A stretch of DNA of 64,000 nt from NCBI GenBank assembly GCA_021819245.1, contig JAKARI010000005.1, forward strand, positions 11,376 to 75,375, written 5' to 3'. This DNA is from Pseudomonadota bacterium (lineage in GTDB: Bacteria; Pseudomonadota; Gammaproteobacteria; Acidiferrobacterales; Acidiferrobacteraceae). Below, one piece after another: positions 1 through 6,931 of the stretch; within the stretch, counting starts at the first letter, position 1; each line of letters opens with the position of its first letter. The notes under the pieces were generated by a model, which saw only the letters and a list, made by a program, of their open reading frames with translations, was not told the DNA's origin and did not search any database. The translations under genes were made by a program, and so were the position numbers.

Positions 1-30
1 CCCGCGGCGCCTTCGCCCGCGGCGCCTTCG
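1..30. repeat. Two tandem copies of a 15-bp GC-rich unit
   Basis: The window opens with two perfect head-to-tail copies of CCCGCGGCGCCTTCG. The array probably continues to the left of the window, so its true copy number is unknown. No gene can be assigned here. Confidence 0.7.
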
Positions 31-196
31 TAAGATGCGCCGCATCTCCAACGACAAACGTCGCAAGCCCTTGGCGATCCTAAGGGGGCCAGGGACGGTC
101 CCCACGGTCGCGGGGCCGTCCGGCCATCACGGCCAAGCGCGCCCGGGCCCGCTGCGCCGCCTGCGCCTAGGCGACCACAACATGGGAGAACCTGAC

Positions 197-727
197 ATGC
201 CGAAACGTATCACCCCCCGTGGCCTGCGCCTGATGTCGCGCCGAGCGCTGCCGGCCCTCACAGGCGTCGTGCTGGCCGCCACCACGCTCAGCGCCCAGGC
301 CGCCACCGGCCCCTCGGGCACCCATACCGAGGCCACCCCCTATAGTTATCCGATCCTTCTGAAGCGATTGTTCGCCTCGGTCAAGGCCCATCACATGGTG
401 GTCGTCGCCAAGGCGAGCGCGAGCCGCGGGGCGGCGGCCCGCGGCGTGAAGATCCCGGGGAACGCCGTCATCATGGTGTTTCGCAACGATTTCGCGGTGA
501 CCATGCTCAAAGACAGCGTGGCCGCCGGCATCGAGGCGCCCATTCGCATCTATGTCACGGCCAATCGCAACGGCACGGCCGACATCACCTACCGCACGCC
601 CAGTGCGGTGTTTGCCCCCTACCATAACCGCGCCTTAAACCATCTGGCCGACACGCTCGACCCGATCTTCGCGGCCATCGTCCGTTCGGCCGCGGGACCG
701 CACGCCAGGCCCAGTCGGCTTTCGTGA
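197..727 (+). CDS. Exported DUF302 family protein
   Basis: A 176-residue protein with a Sec-type signal peptide: an Arg-rich N-terminus, a hydrophobic stretch and an Ala-rich cleavage region ending near residue 36. The mature part has the DUF302 pattern: an N-terminal helix with a Ser-Val-Lys element, a central Gly-Asn-Ala-Val-Ile-Met-Val-Phe strand, a Glu-Ala-Pro-Ile-Arg-Ile strand and a C-terminal Tyr-Arg-Thr-Pro segment. The ATG at 197 is preceded by GGGAGA; an in-frame ATG at 182 is the alternative. DUF302 proteins are small soluble proteins of unknown biochemistry, often found near sulfur or metal genes. No partner in the window indicates its exact role. Confidence 0.75.
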   Translation: MPKRITPRGLRLMSRRALPALTGVVLAATTLSAQAATGPSGTHTEATPYSYPILLKRLFASVKAHHMVVVAKASASRGAAARGVKIPGNAVIMVFRNDFAVTMLKDSVAAGIEAPIRIYVTANRNGTADITYRTPSAVFAPYHNRALNHLADTLDPIFAAIVRSAAGPHARPSRLS

Positions 728-865
728 CGGCCTCACAGATGGGGTCCGTGAACACCTTAAGACAGCGATCCGCAGGCCGTGTAAGATAAGGGCCGCGGCG
801 CGCGACCAAGCGCGACGGGATCTGCCCACAGGCAGGGACCCGTGGGGCCGGGGGAGGGACCGTGT

Positions 866-961
866 ATGGCCACCGTGATCACAAGAGCCGCTTCAATCGG
901 CCCAGGGCGCAAGGACGCGCGTATCATGTCATCCCACGATGGCATCATCACCACCGACTAA
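866..961 (+). CDS. Possible 31-residue small protein
   Basis: A short reading frame with ATG at 866 and stop at 959-961. A strong GGGAGGG ribosome site lies seven bases upstream of the ATG, and the frame ends 25 bases before the next small exported protein. The product would be soluble, with no signal peptide or recognisable motif. The case rests on ribosome-site quality and position only; it could equally be a leader peptide or a chance frame in GC-rich DNA. Confidence 0.25.
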   Translation: MATVITRAASIGPGRKDARIMSSHDGIITTD

Positions 962-986
962 CGCAGAACACCTAAGGAGTCTCTAG

Positions 987-1193
987 ATGAAGATATCGAC
1001 CTACGCCCTTCACACCGTCATGGCGCTCGCGGCCACCATGGTCCTGACAACCACGGCTTACGCCGGCATGAAGAATGCCTGCGGTTCCCAGGGGAGCACG
1101 ATGAAGAAATCCGGCTGCGGCTCCAAGGGCAGCACCATGAAGAGCTCCTACGACGCGAAGAAAGACAAAATGAAGAACGCCTGCGGGTCTTAA
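987..1193 (+). CDS. Small exported Cys/Gly/Ser/Met/Lys repeat protein
   Basis: A 68-residue protein. Residues 1-27 form a clear signal peptide ending in Ala-Tyr-Ala-Gly. The roughly 41-residue mature part is low-complexity: the unit Cys-Gly-Ser-(Gln/Lys)-Gly-Ser-Thr-Met-Lys occurs twice, and Met-Lys-Asn-Ala-Cys-Gly-Ser occurs at both ends. It has three spaced cysteines, several methionines and many lysines. AAGGAG lies eight bases before the ATG. Function is unknown; the composition could suit metal or redox work in the periplasm, especially beside merTP and a multiheme cytochrome, but that is inference. A terminator-like hairpin follows within 35 bases. Confidence 0.7.
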   Translation: MKISTYALHTVMALAATMVLTTTAYAGMKNACGSQGSTMKKSGCGSKGSTMKSSYDAKKDKMKNACGS

Positions 1194-1219
1194 AGACCCT
1201 CACGGGCACGCGTCATCGC

Positions 1220-2455
1220 ATGATACCCCGCCTGCGCCCCTTCGGCCGGGCGGGTGTTTTTGGGGCCACGCACCGCAGGGCAAAAGCGGCCCTGTGGCTT
1301 TTCGTGCTCCTCCTCCTCAACCCGCTCACCCCGGCCCAGGCCTGGCCGACCACGGCCTTTCTCAGCCACTACTGGCGCAGACCCGTTCCGATCGGGGGCG
1401 CGAGCCCGCCGCACTGGCCGGCCTTCGAGACCGCGCTCTCGGCGCGCGCCTGCGGGCAGTGCCATATTGAACAGTACCGTCAATGGCGCACAAGCCGCCA
1501 CGCCCTGGCGATGGGGCCTGGGGTCATGGGACAGCTCGCACAGGCCGGGCTCGGCCACTGGGCGTTCGTGCGCGGCTGCCTGTCCTGTCATGCCCCGGCG
1601 CGGGCCCAATGGCATCAGGTGCGCGCCGCGCTTGCGGGCCGCCCGCTCGCCGCCCTGGCCCGGCAAGGGGTCACCTGCGCCGACTGCCATGTGCGCCACT
1701 ACCGGCGCTTCGGGCCGCCGCTTGCGCCGTATCTGGCCGACGGGCGCGTCATACACGGCGGCTTTACCCCAAGCCGCGACTTTACGCGCAGCCGGTTTTG
1801 CATAAGCTGCCATCAATTCCATCGCAATGGCGCGCGCCTCGACGGCTCGCTTCTGGAAAACGTCTACGGGGAATGGCGCAAGAGCCGCTACGCGCGCGCG
1901 GGCGTGACCTGCCAGAGCTGCCACATGCCGGATGGGCGTCATGACTTCTATGGGATCCACAACCCACGCTTCGTGCGCCGTGCGCTCACCATCCGTTTCC
2001 GGGCCGGCCCCGCGCCCTCGGGCCGCGCCATCACCGCCCGTCTCGTCATCACGAATTCCGGGGTCGGCCACGATTTCCCGACCTATACGACCCCCGAGGT
2101 GGTCGCCGCCCTATGGCAACGATGCGCCACCCACATATGCCGCGGCACCCTCCGGCGCCTCGTGATCGGCCGGCGCATCAGTCTTAACCTCAAGCACCAA
2201 TACTTCGACACCCGCATCAAGGCGGGCCAATCGCGCACCCTATCCTACGACGTCGCACGCGCGCCCAAGGCCACGGGGCTCGCGGCGCGCATCACGGTCT
2301 ACCCGGACGCGGCCTATGTGCGCTTCTTTCGCGCCTACCTCGTGCGCTACCGGCTCACCGCGGCCGAGCGCCACACCATCCGCCAGGCGCTTTTGCGCGA
2401 TGAGCACTCGAGCTACGTCTTGTGGCAGGCCAACCGCCCCGTACCGCGGCGGTAA
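1220..2455 (+). CDS. Exported pentaheme c-type cytochrome (cytochrome c554-like family)
   Basis: A 411-residue protein with a long Arg-rich N-terminus and a hydrophobic signal segment (residues 24-40, ending Pro-Ala-Gln-Ala). Five CxxCH haem motifs lie at about residues 78, 120, 153, 194 and 231, after which comes a haem-free beta-rich C-terminal domain with a Gly-His-Asp-Phe-Pro-Thr element. This layout is typical of periplasmic multiheme cytochromes related to cytochrome c554. The role is electron transfer; donor and acceptor are unknown. The ATG at 1220 has only a weak ribosome site and lies within a terminator-like hairpin, so expression may depend on readthrough from the small protein upstream. 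No better in-frame start exists before the signal segment. Confidence 0.8.
   Translation: MIPRLRPFGRAGVFGATHRRAKAALWLFVLLLLNPLTPAQAWPTTAFLSHYWRRPVPIGGASPPHWPAFETALSARACGQCHIEQYRQWRTSRHALAMGPGVMGQLAQAGLGHWAFVRGCLSCHAPARAQWHQVRAALAGRPLAALARQGVTCADCHVRHYRRFGPPLAPYLADGRVIHGGFTPSRDFTRSRFCISCHQFHRNGARLDGSLLENVYGEWRKSRYARAGVTCQSCHMPDGRHDFYGIHNPRFVRRALTIRFRAGPAPSGRAITARLVITNSGVGHDFPTYTTPEVVAALWQRCATHICRGTLRRLVIGRRISLNLKHQYFDTRIKAGQSRTLSYDVARAPKATGLAARITVYPDAAYVRFFRAYLVRYRLTAAERHTIRQALLRDEHSSYVLWQANRPVPRR
1226..1261 (+). terminator. Rho-independent terminator-like hairpin overlapping the next gene start
   Basis: A CCCGCC arm (1227-1232) pairs with GGCGGG (1249-1254), with further pairing inside, and is followed by TGTTTTT. 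It sits 33 bases after the small repeat-protein stop and inside the first codons of the multiheme cytochrome, whose ATG is at 1220. Confidence 0.6.
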
Positions 2456-2490
2456 TCGAGGCCCGGTACGGGCATGGCGCAAACCCCCTT

Positions 2491-2841
2491 TTAGGCGCGC
2501 TTGCCCCGCACCAGGGTCCCGGGGAAGCCCGCGTCCTTGACGGCCTTCAAAAACACCGCCGGGTTGGTGCGGCCGATGATGTATTTCACGGTGACATTTT
2601 GTGTCGACTCGTCGACCCCCACGCCCATCACGCCCTTGAGCCGGATGAGCGACATATAGACCGTGGTCGCGCACGAATGATTGCTGCAGGTCATGCCCGG
2701 GATATGAATGACGGCCTGCGCAAACCGCATGGCGACGGTCTGCACAGAGCCCTGGGTCGTGACCGCGGCCATGGCCGGACCCAGGACGGCTGCCGAGACG
2801 AGGGTCGCGGCCAAAACGACAGAGCGTGTGATATTTTTCAT
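2491..2841 (-). CDS. merP: MerP-like periplasmic heavy-metal-binding protein
   Basis: A 116-residue protein with a signal peptide (residues 1-26, ending Pro-Ala-Met-Ala-Ala), then one HMA domain. The metal loop reads Gly-Met-Thr-Cys-Ser-Asn-His-Ser-Cys, so the two cysteines are separated by four residues with a His between them, instead of the usual CxxC of MerP. In mer systems MerP hands Hg(II) to the membrane transporter MerT. It lies nine bases downstream of merT, with AGGAG eight bases before the ATG, so the two are cotranscribed. The altered spacing leaves metal specificity open (Hg, Cu or another soft metal). Confidence 0.75.
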   Translation of the reverse strand: MKNITRSVVLAATLVSAAVLGPAMAAVTTQGSVQTVAMRFAQAVIHIPGMTCSNHSCATTVYMSLIRLKGVMGVGVDESTQNVTVKYIIGRTNPAVFLKAVKDAGFPGTLVRGKRA

Positions 2842-2850
2842 GATGATCTC

Positions 2851-3240
2851 CTAAGGTGTCGTGGGAATCGACGGGGCGATAAGCGCGGGGAGCACATAGG
2901 GCGCGGCCAGGGCGACGGCCACCAGCACCGTGCCCAACCACAGCCACAACGCGGAATGCCCGCCTCGCGGCGGACAGGCACAGGCGGCCTCGGCGCGCCG
3001 CCCCCGCCAGTAGCGCCAATGCGCGAATGCGAGCAAGACTATGGTCATGGCGATGAGCCACGGGCGCAGCGGGTCAAGCACCGTGAGATCGGCGACCCAT
3101 GCCCCACCGATACCGGCGACCACCAGGACAAGCGGCCCGACGCAGCACACCGAGGCCAAAAAGCCGGTGACCACCGCCGCCCACAGCCCGCGCCGCCCGG
3201 CGGCCACGGGCCCGCCTCTTGTGTCCTTGTCCACCCTCAT
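2851..3240 (-). CDS. merT: MerT-like mercuric ion transport protein
   Basis: A 129-residue inner-membrane protein with three predicted membrane segments. The first carries the vicinal pair Ser-Val-Cys-Cys-Val-Gly-Pro (Cys32-Cys33) diagnostic of MerT. A second cysteine pair (Ala-Cys-Ala-Cys-Pro) lies in the loop after the second helix, as expected for handing metal to the cytoplasm. It is first in a two-gene merT-merP operon beneath a MerR-type operator. No mercuric reductase gene is nearby, so import here must connect to an enzyme encoded elsewhere, or the pair serves another metal. Confidence 0.8.
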   Translation of the reverse strand: MRVDKDTRGGPVAAGRRGLWAAVVTGFLASVCCVGPLVLVVAGIGGAWVADLTVLDPLRPWLIAMTIVLLAFAHWRYWRGRRAEAACACPPRGGHSALWLWLGTVLVAVALAAPYVLPALIAPSIPTTP

Positions 3241-3269
3241 AGCTATACCCTGCGACCGATCATGATATG

Positions 3270-3301
3270 AGCCTAGACCACGTACCTAAGTACGGTGTCA
3301 A
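3270..3301 (-). promoter_or_regulatory. MerR-family operator/promoter for merTP
   Basis: Read on the minus strand there is a TTGACA -35 (3296-3301), a 20-bp spacer and a TAGGCT -10 (3270-3275). The spacer holds the dyad CGTAC-CTAA-GTACG (3281-3294), with the same half-sites as classical mer operators. The over-long spacer with a central dyad is the hallmark of MerR-type activation by DNA untwisting. No merR gene is adjacent; the next gene upstream is the unrelated GH15 gene on the other strand. Confidence 0.85.
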
Positions 3302-3469
3302 GGCCGGCATCGCCTGGCGCGTGCGGCGATCACGCCCAGAAGGCTTGCCCCGGACACGGCAAAAAGGCTATACCGGACAGGCGCCTGCCAGGCGGCGGGC
3401 GACCTGTTTCCGCAAACGTGCTGTAAGGCGCAGGCCTTGCGCCGCACACCCGCCCTGCAAGGAGGTGCC

Positions 3470-5308
3470 ATGCCCGCCCCGCAATACGACAGCCTGCCCA
3501 TCGAAGACTACGCGCTCATCGGCAACACCATCACCGGGGCCCTGGTCGGCAAAAACGGCTCGATCGACTGGTTTTGCGCCCCGCGCCTGGATAGCGCCGC
3601 GTGCCTGGCGGCACTGCTCGGCAGCCACGACAACGGCCACTGGCAGATCGCGCCTGTCGGCGGCGCGCAGGCGGTGCGCCGCCGCTATCGCGGCGATACG
3701 CTGATCCTCGAGACCGAGTTCGAGACGCCCACGGGCTTGGCGCGCCTGACCGACTTCATGGTCATAAACGGCCATGACTCCGAGGAACACTGTCACCTCG
3801 TGCGCATCGTCGAGGGGCTGCGCGGCACGGTCGACATGGAGATGGCACTCGCCATCCGCTTCTACTACGGGTCCATGGTCCCGTGGGTCCGGCGGGTGGG
3901 TACGGCCCGGCTTGCGGTCGCGGGCCCCGACACCCTCTATCTTACGGCCACCGTCCCCCTTCACGGTAAGGACCAGACGACCCGCGCCCGATTCCGGCTC
4001 ACAGCCGGCGCGCGCGAGACATTCCAGATGAGCTACCAACCGGCGCATCATACCGCCTACACACCCCCGGAACCACTCGCGGCGCTCGCCCATACCGAGC
4101 AGTGGTGGCGCGCGTGGGCGGCGAAGAACCGCTATCAGGGCCCCTGGCGTGATGCCGTCATGCGTTCGCTCATCACCTTGAAGGCCCTCACCTGCCGCCC
4201 CACCGGGGCGATCGCTGCGGCCCTGACCACCTCGCTGCCGGAGGCGTTCGGCGGCACGCGCAACTGGGATTACCGCTACTGCTGGCTGCGTGACGCCACC
4301 TTCACCCTGTGGTCGATGCTCGCCACAGGCTACACCGAAGAGGCCGTCGCCTGGCGCGAATGGCTCATGCGCGCCGTGGCCGGCGATCCCGCCGATCTTC
4401 AGATCGTCTATGGCGTCAACGGCGAGCGCTGGATCGGGGAGCGGGAGATCCCCTGGCTTTGCGGCTACGAGGGGGCCAAACCCGTGCGCGTCGGCAATGC
4501 CGCCTCCGATCAGTTTCAGATCGACGTCTATGGCGAGCTCATGGACTCCCTGCATCTGGCGCGCAGCGCGGGCCTCCATCCGCAACCCCATGCCTGGAAG
4601 ATCCAGTGCGCGATCATGACGTTTCTCGAGTCGGCCTGGCAGCTCCCGGATGACGGCATCTGGGAGATGCGCGGGGGGCGCCGGCACTTCACCCATTCCA
4701 AGGTCATGGCCTGGGTCGCCTTCGACCGGGCGGTCAAGGATGCCACGCGCCATGGGCTTACGGCGCCGGTGGCGCGCTGGGCCAAGATCCGCGATACCAT
4801 TCATGCCGACGTCTGCGCGCAGGGCTTTAGCGCCGCCCGGAACAGCTTCACGCAGTATTACGGCAGCGAGGCCCTGGATGCGAGCCTGCTCATGATGGCC
4901 CTGGTCGGGTTTCTGCCGGCGACCGACCCGCGCGTCATCGGGACCGTGCGCGCCATCGAGTCCGATCTCATAGACGGCGGCCTCGTCCTGCGCTATCGCC
5001 CGCAGGAATCGGGTGATGGCCTGCCGGGCCGCGAGGGCGTGTTTCTGCCCTGCTCGTTTTGGCTGGTCGACAATCTCGTCTTGCAGGGACGGCATGATGA
5101 GGCGCATGCGCTCTTTGCGCGTCTTGCGGGCCTATGCAACGATGTGGGCCTGTTGTCGGAGGAATACGATCCTGCGGCCCGGCGGCTTTGCGGCAACTTC
5201 CCGCAGGCCTTCACCCACGTCGCCCTCGTCAACTCCGCGCGCACCCTCGCAGGCGCCGGACCGGCTACCGACTATTACCCCCCGGCGGGCGCCAGCGCGC
5301 GACGATAG
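3470..5308 (+). CDS. Glycoside hydrolase family 15 protein (trehalase/glucoamylase-like)
   Basis: A 612-residue cytoplasmic protein without a signal peptide. It has the two-part GH15 layout: an N-terminal beta-sandwich starting with Pro-Ile-Glu-Asp-Tyr-Ala-Leu-Ile-Gly-Asn, and a C-terminal (alpha/alpha)6 catalytic domain with Asn-Trp-Asp-Tyr-Arg-Tyr-Cys-Trp-Leu-Arg-Asp around residue 265. A conserved Ser-Glu-Glu-Tyr-Asp tract and a Phe-Pro-Gln-Ala-Phe-Thr-His tract lie near the end. Relatives act on trehalose or alpha-glucans; the substrate cannot be read from sequence. AAGGAGGT four bases before the ATG at 3470 fixes the start. The 3' end overlaps the convergent methyltransferase gene by 34 bases. 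Confidence 0.85.
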   Translation: MPAPQYDSLPIEDYALIGNTITGALVGKNGSIDWFCAPRLDSAACLAALLGSHDNGHWQIAPVGGAQAVRRRYRGDTLILETEFETPTGLARLTDFMVINGHDSEEHCHLVRIVEGLRGTVDMEMALAIRFYYGSMVPWVRRVGTARLAVAGPDTLYLTATVPLHGKDQTTRARFRLTAGARETFQMSYQPAHHTAYTPPEPLAALAHTEQWWRAWAAKNRYQGPWRDAVMRSLITLKALTCRPTGAIAAALTTSLPEAFGGTRNWDYRYCWLRDATFTLWSMLATGYTEEAVAWREWLMRAVAGDPADLQIVYGVNGERWIGEREIPWLCGYEGAKPVRVGNAASDQFQIDVYGELMDSLHLARSAGLHPQPHAWKIQCAIMTFLESAWQLPDDGIWEMRGGRRHFTHSKVMAWVAFDRAVKDATRHGLTAPVARWAKIRDTIHADVCAQGFSAARNSFTQYYGSEALDASLLMMALVGFLPATDPRVIGTVRAIESDLIDGGLVLRYRPQESGDGLPGREGVFLPCSFWLVDNLVLQGRHDEAHALFARLAGLCNDVGLLSEEYDPAARRLCGNFPQAFTHVALVNSARTLAGAGPATDYYPPAGASARR

Positions 5309-5940
5309 ATGCGCGTCAGCCAGATCCGGGTACGGGCCTCGAAGACCGGTGCAAGGCCCGCAGCGCGCATCTGCCGGTCGATCATCGCAGGATCGTGCAC
5401 AAACGGCCGATAGCGGCTGCCTACGGCGCAAAACAGGCCCGCTCCGAGATGCGCCGCGACCCGATTGAATGCGTGCCGGCGCGGCAGCGTCAGGGCGCAG
5501 GCCTCCCGGGTGCGCGCAAGCGTCGCGGCGATCAGTCCGGCGGCGTCCGGATAACAGCACACCACCTTGTCGAGCAGCGTGATATCAGCGGTATCGAGTG
5601 CCGGCGCCAAGTCCTGAAAATCCCCTGACACATAGCGCACCCGCTGCGCGAGCCCCTGGCGCGCCGCCAAGGCCCGCGCCTCGATCAGCATCGGCCAGGC
5701 GAGATCGACGCCCACCGCGGTCGCCGCCCCATGCAACACGAGGTACTGATGGAGATAACCGACCCCGCACCCGATCTCGAGCAGCGATCGCCCGGCAAAC
5801 CCGACCGCGCTGAGGCCCGCTATGAGATGCCTCTGAGTGTCCTCGAGACCCCGCCGTTCATAACGCCGGGTATAGCGGTGCGAGAAGTGTCCGAAACACC
5901 GCCCGATTCCACAGCTCGTACTGCCGCAGCATCCCGCCAT
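5275..5940 (-). CDS. Class I SAM-dependent methyltransferase with Cys-rich N-terminus
   Basis: About 221 residues. Motif I reads Leu-Glu-Ile-Gly-Cys-Gly-Val-Gly, followed by an acidic Gly-Val-Asp-Leu strand and an Asp-Lys-Val-Val-Cys-Cys-Tyr-Pro segment typical of a UbiE/BioC-like subgroup of unknown substrate. The N-terminus is unusual, with four cysteines in the first dozen residues (Cys-Cys-Gly-Ser-Thr-Ser-Cys-Gly-Ile-Gly-Arg-Cys). The ATG at 5940 is chosen because GGAGGGGG lies just upstream; ATGs at 5955 and 5994 are in frame. It is convergent with the GH15 gene. Confidence 0.75.
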   Translation of the reverse strand: MAGCCGSTSCGIGRCFGHFSHRYTRRYERRGLEDTQRHLIAGLSAVGFAGRSLLEIGCGVGYLHQYLVLHGAATAVGVDLAWPMLIEARALAARQGLAQRVRYVSGDFQDLAPALDTADITLLDKVVCCYPDAAGLIAATLARTREACALTLPRRHAFNRVAAHLGAGLFCAVGSRYRPFVHDPAMIDRQMRAAGLAPVFEARTRIWLTRIYRRALAPAGG

Positions 5941-6033
5941 GTCCCCCTCCGGCATCGCAAAAGTCGAGATCGGGCCGCGCGCGCCGCCCGCCATCTCGCC
6001 ACCGGGCGGCCAGCGCCGCCCGTCCTCTCCCCA

Positions 6034-6828
6034 TTATGTCCCAAACACCATCTGCACACCGACTGCGATCAGCAAGACACCAAAGACGCGCTTTAATTGC
6101 GCGACCGGCAGATTATGGGCGAGATACACACCCACCGGCACGACCAGCATGGCCACCGTGGTCAGGCCCGCGAGCGCCGGCAGATAAATATAACCCAAGG
6201 CCCCCGGCGGGAGACCGGCCCGGTGCTGCCCGGAGAGCGCAAGGCCCATGGCGCCAAAGAGCGCGATCGGGAATCCCAGGGTCGCGGATATGGCAATCGC
6301 CCGGCGCATATCGACGTTACAGGCGGTGAGAAACGGGACCGTCAGGCTGCCGCCGCCTATGCCGAGGAGGGCCGACATAGCCCCTATGCCAATGCCCACG
6401 CCCACAAGCCCGGGATACGAAGGCAGGCGCCAATGCGCCGCCGGATGCCAGTCGGCGAAAAGCTGCAGGCCGACTGCGGTCAGGAATACCCCGAATATCT
6501 CCTTTAGGACAAGACCCGGCAGGAGGCCCGCCAGATAGCCGCTCGCAAGACTCCCGACCAGGGTCGCCGCCCCAAGGGGTGCGGCCACCGACCAGTCGAT
6601 CGCGCGACGCTTTTGTTGGGCGGAGATGGCGGCAAGCGAGGTAAACAGGATATTCGCAAGCGACGTGCCTATGGCAAGCTTCATCGCCAGCCCCGCGGGC
6701 AGGTGCTCCTTGGCAAAGACATACACGAGCGCCGGCACCACCACGCTGCCGCCGCCGATCCCGAGCATGCCGGCCAGCAGGCCCGTGACAAGCCCAAGCC
6801 CCATAGAGATGAGAATCACCGCGGCCAT
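6034..6828 (-). CDS. TauE/SafE family anion permease
   Basis: A 264-residue integral membrane protein with about eight helices arranged as two repeats, each opened by Gly-Ile-Gly-Gly-Gly-Ser (near residues 22 and 144), the signature of the TauE/SafE (sulfite exporter) family. Members move sulfite, sulfoacetate or related anions. The start at 6828 puts the first helix directly at the N-terminus and has a G-rich ribosome site. In a sulfur-oxidising host, export of sulfite or other oxidised sulfur species would be a reasonable role, but substrate is not shown by the sequence. Confidence 0.8.
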   Translation of the reverse strand: MAAVILISMGLGLVTGLLAGMLGIGGGSVVVPALVYVFAKEHLPAGLAMKLAIGTSLANILFTSLAAISAQQKRRAIDWSVAAPLGAATLVGSLASGYLAGLLPGLVLKEIFGVFLTAVGLQLFADWHPAAHWRLPSYPGLVGVGIGIGAMSALLGIGGGSLTVPFLTACNVDMRRAIAISATLGFPIALFGAMGLALSGQHRAGLPPGALGYIYLPALAGLTTVAMLVVPVGVYLAHNLPVAQLKRVFGVLLIAVGVQMVFGT

Positions 6829-6931
6829 GCCGCCCCCCGTCAAGACCCTGCCAGGACCCCTCATACCATGCGCCATCACCATAGGCAATGCGGGGATGCG
6901 CACAGGTCCCCCGTGGCGCGCAGGCACGGCC

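Noticed and set aside
1190-2071. Long open frame (293 codons) antisense to the pentaheme cytochrome
   Set aside because: The plus-strand cytochrome has a signal peptide and five haem motifs; the antisense frame has a low-complexity Arg/Ala/Pro composition and no motif, as is usual in GC-rich DNA.
3368-5107. 579-codon open frame antisense to the GH15 gene
   Set aside because: It lacks a ribosome site and domain features, while the plus strand carries clear GH15 motifs over the same span.
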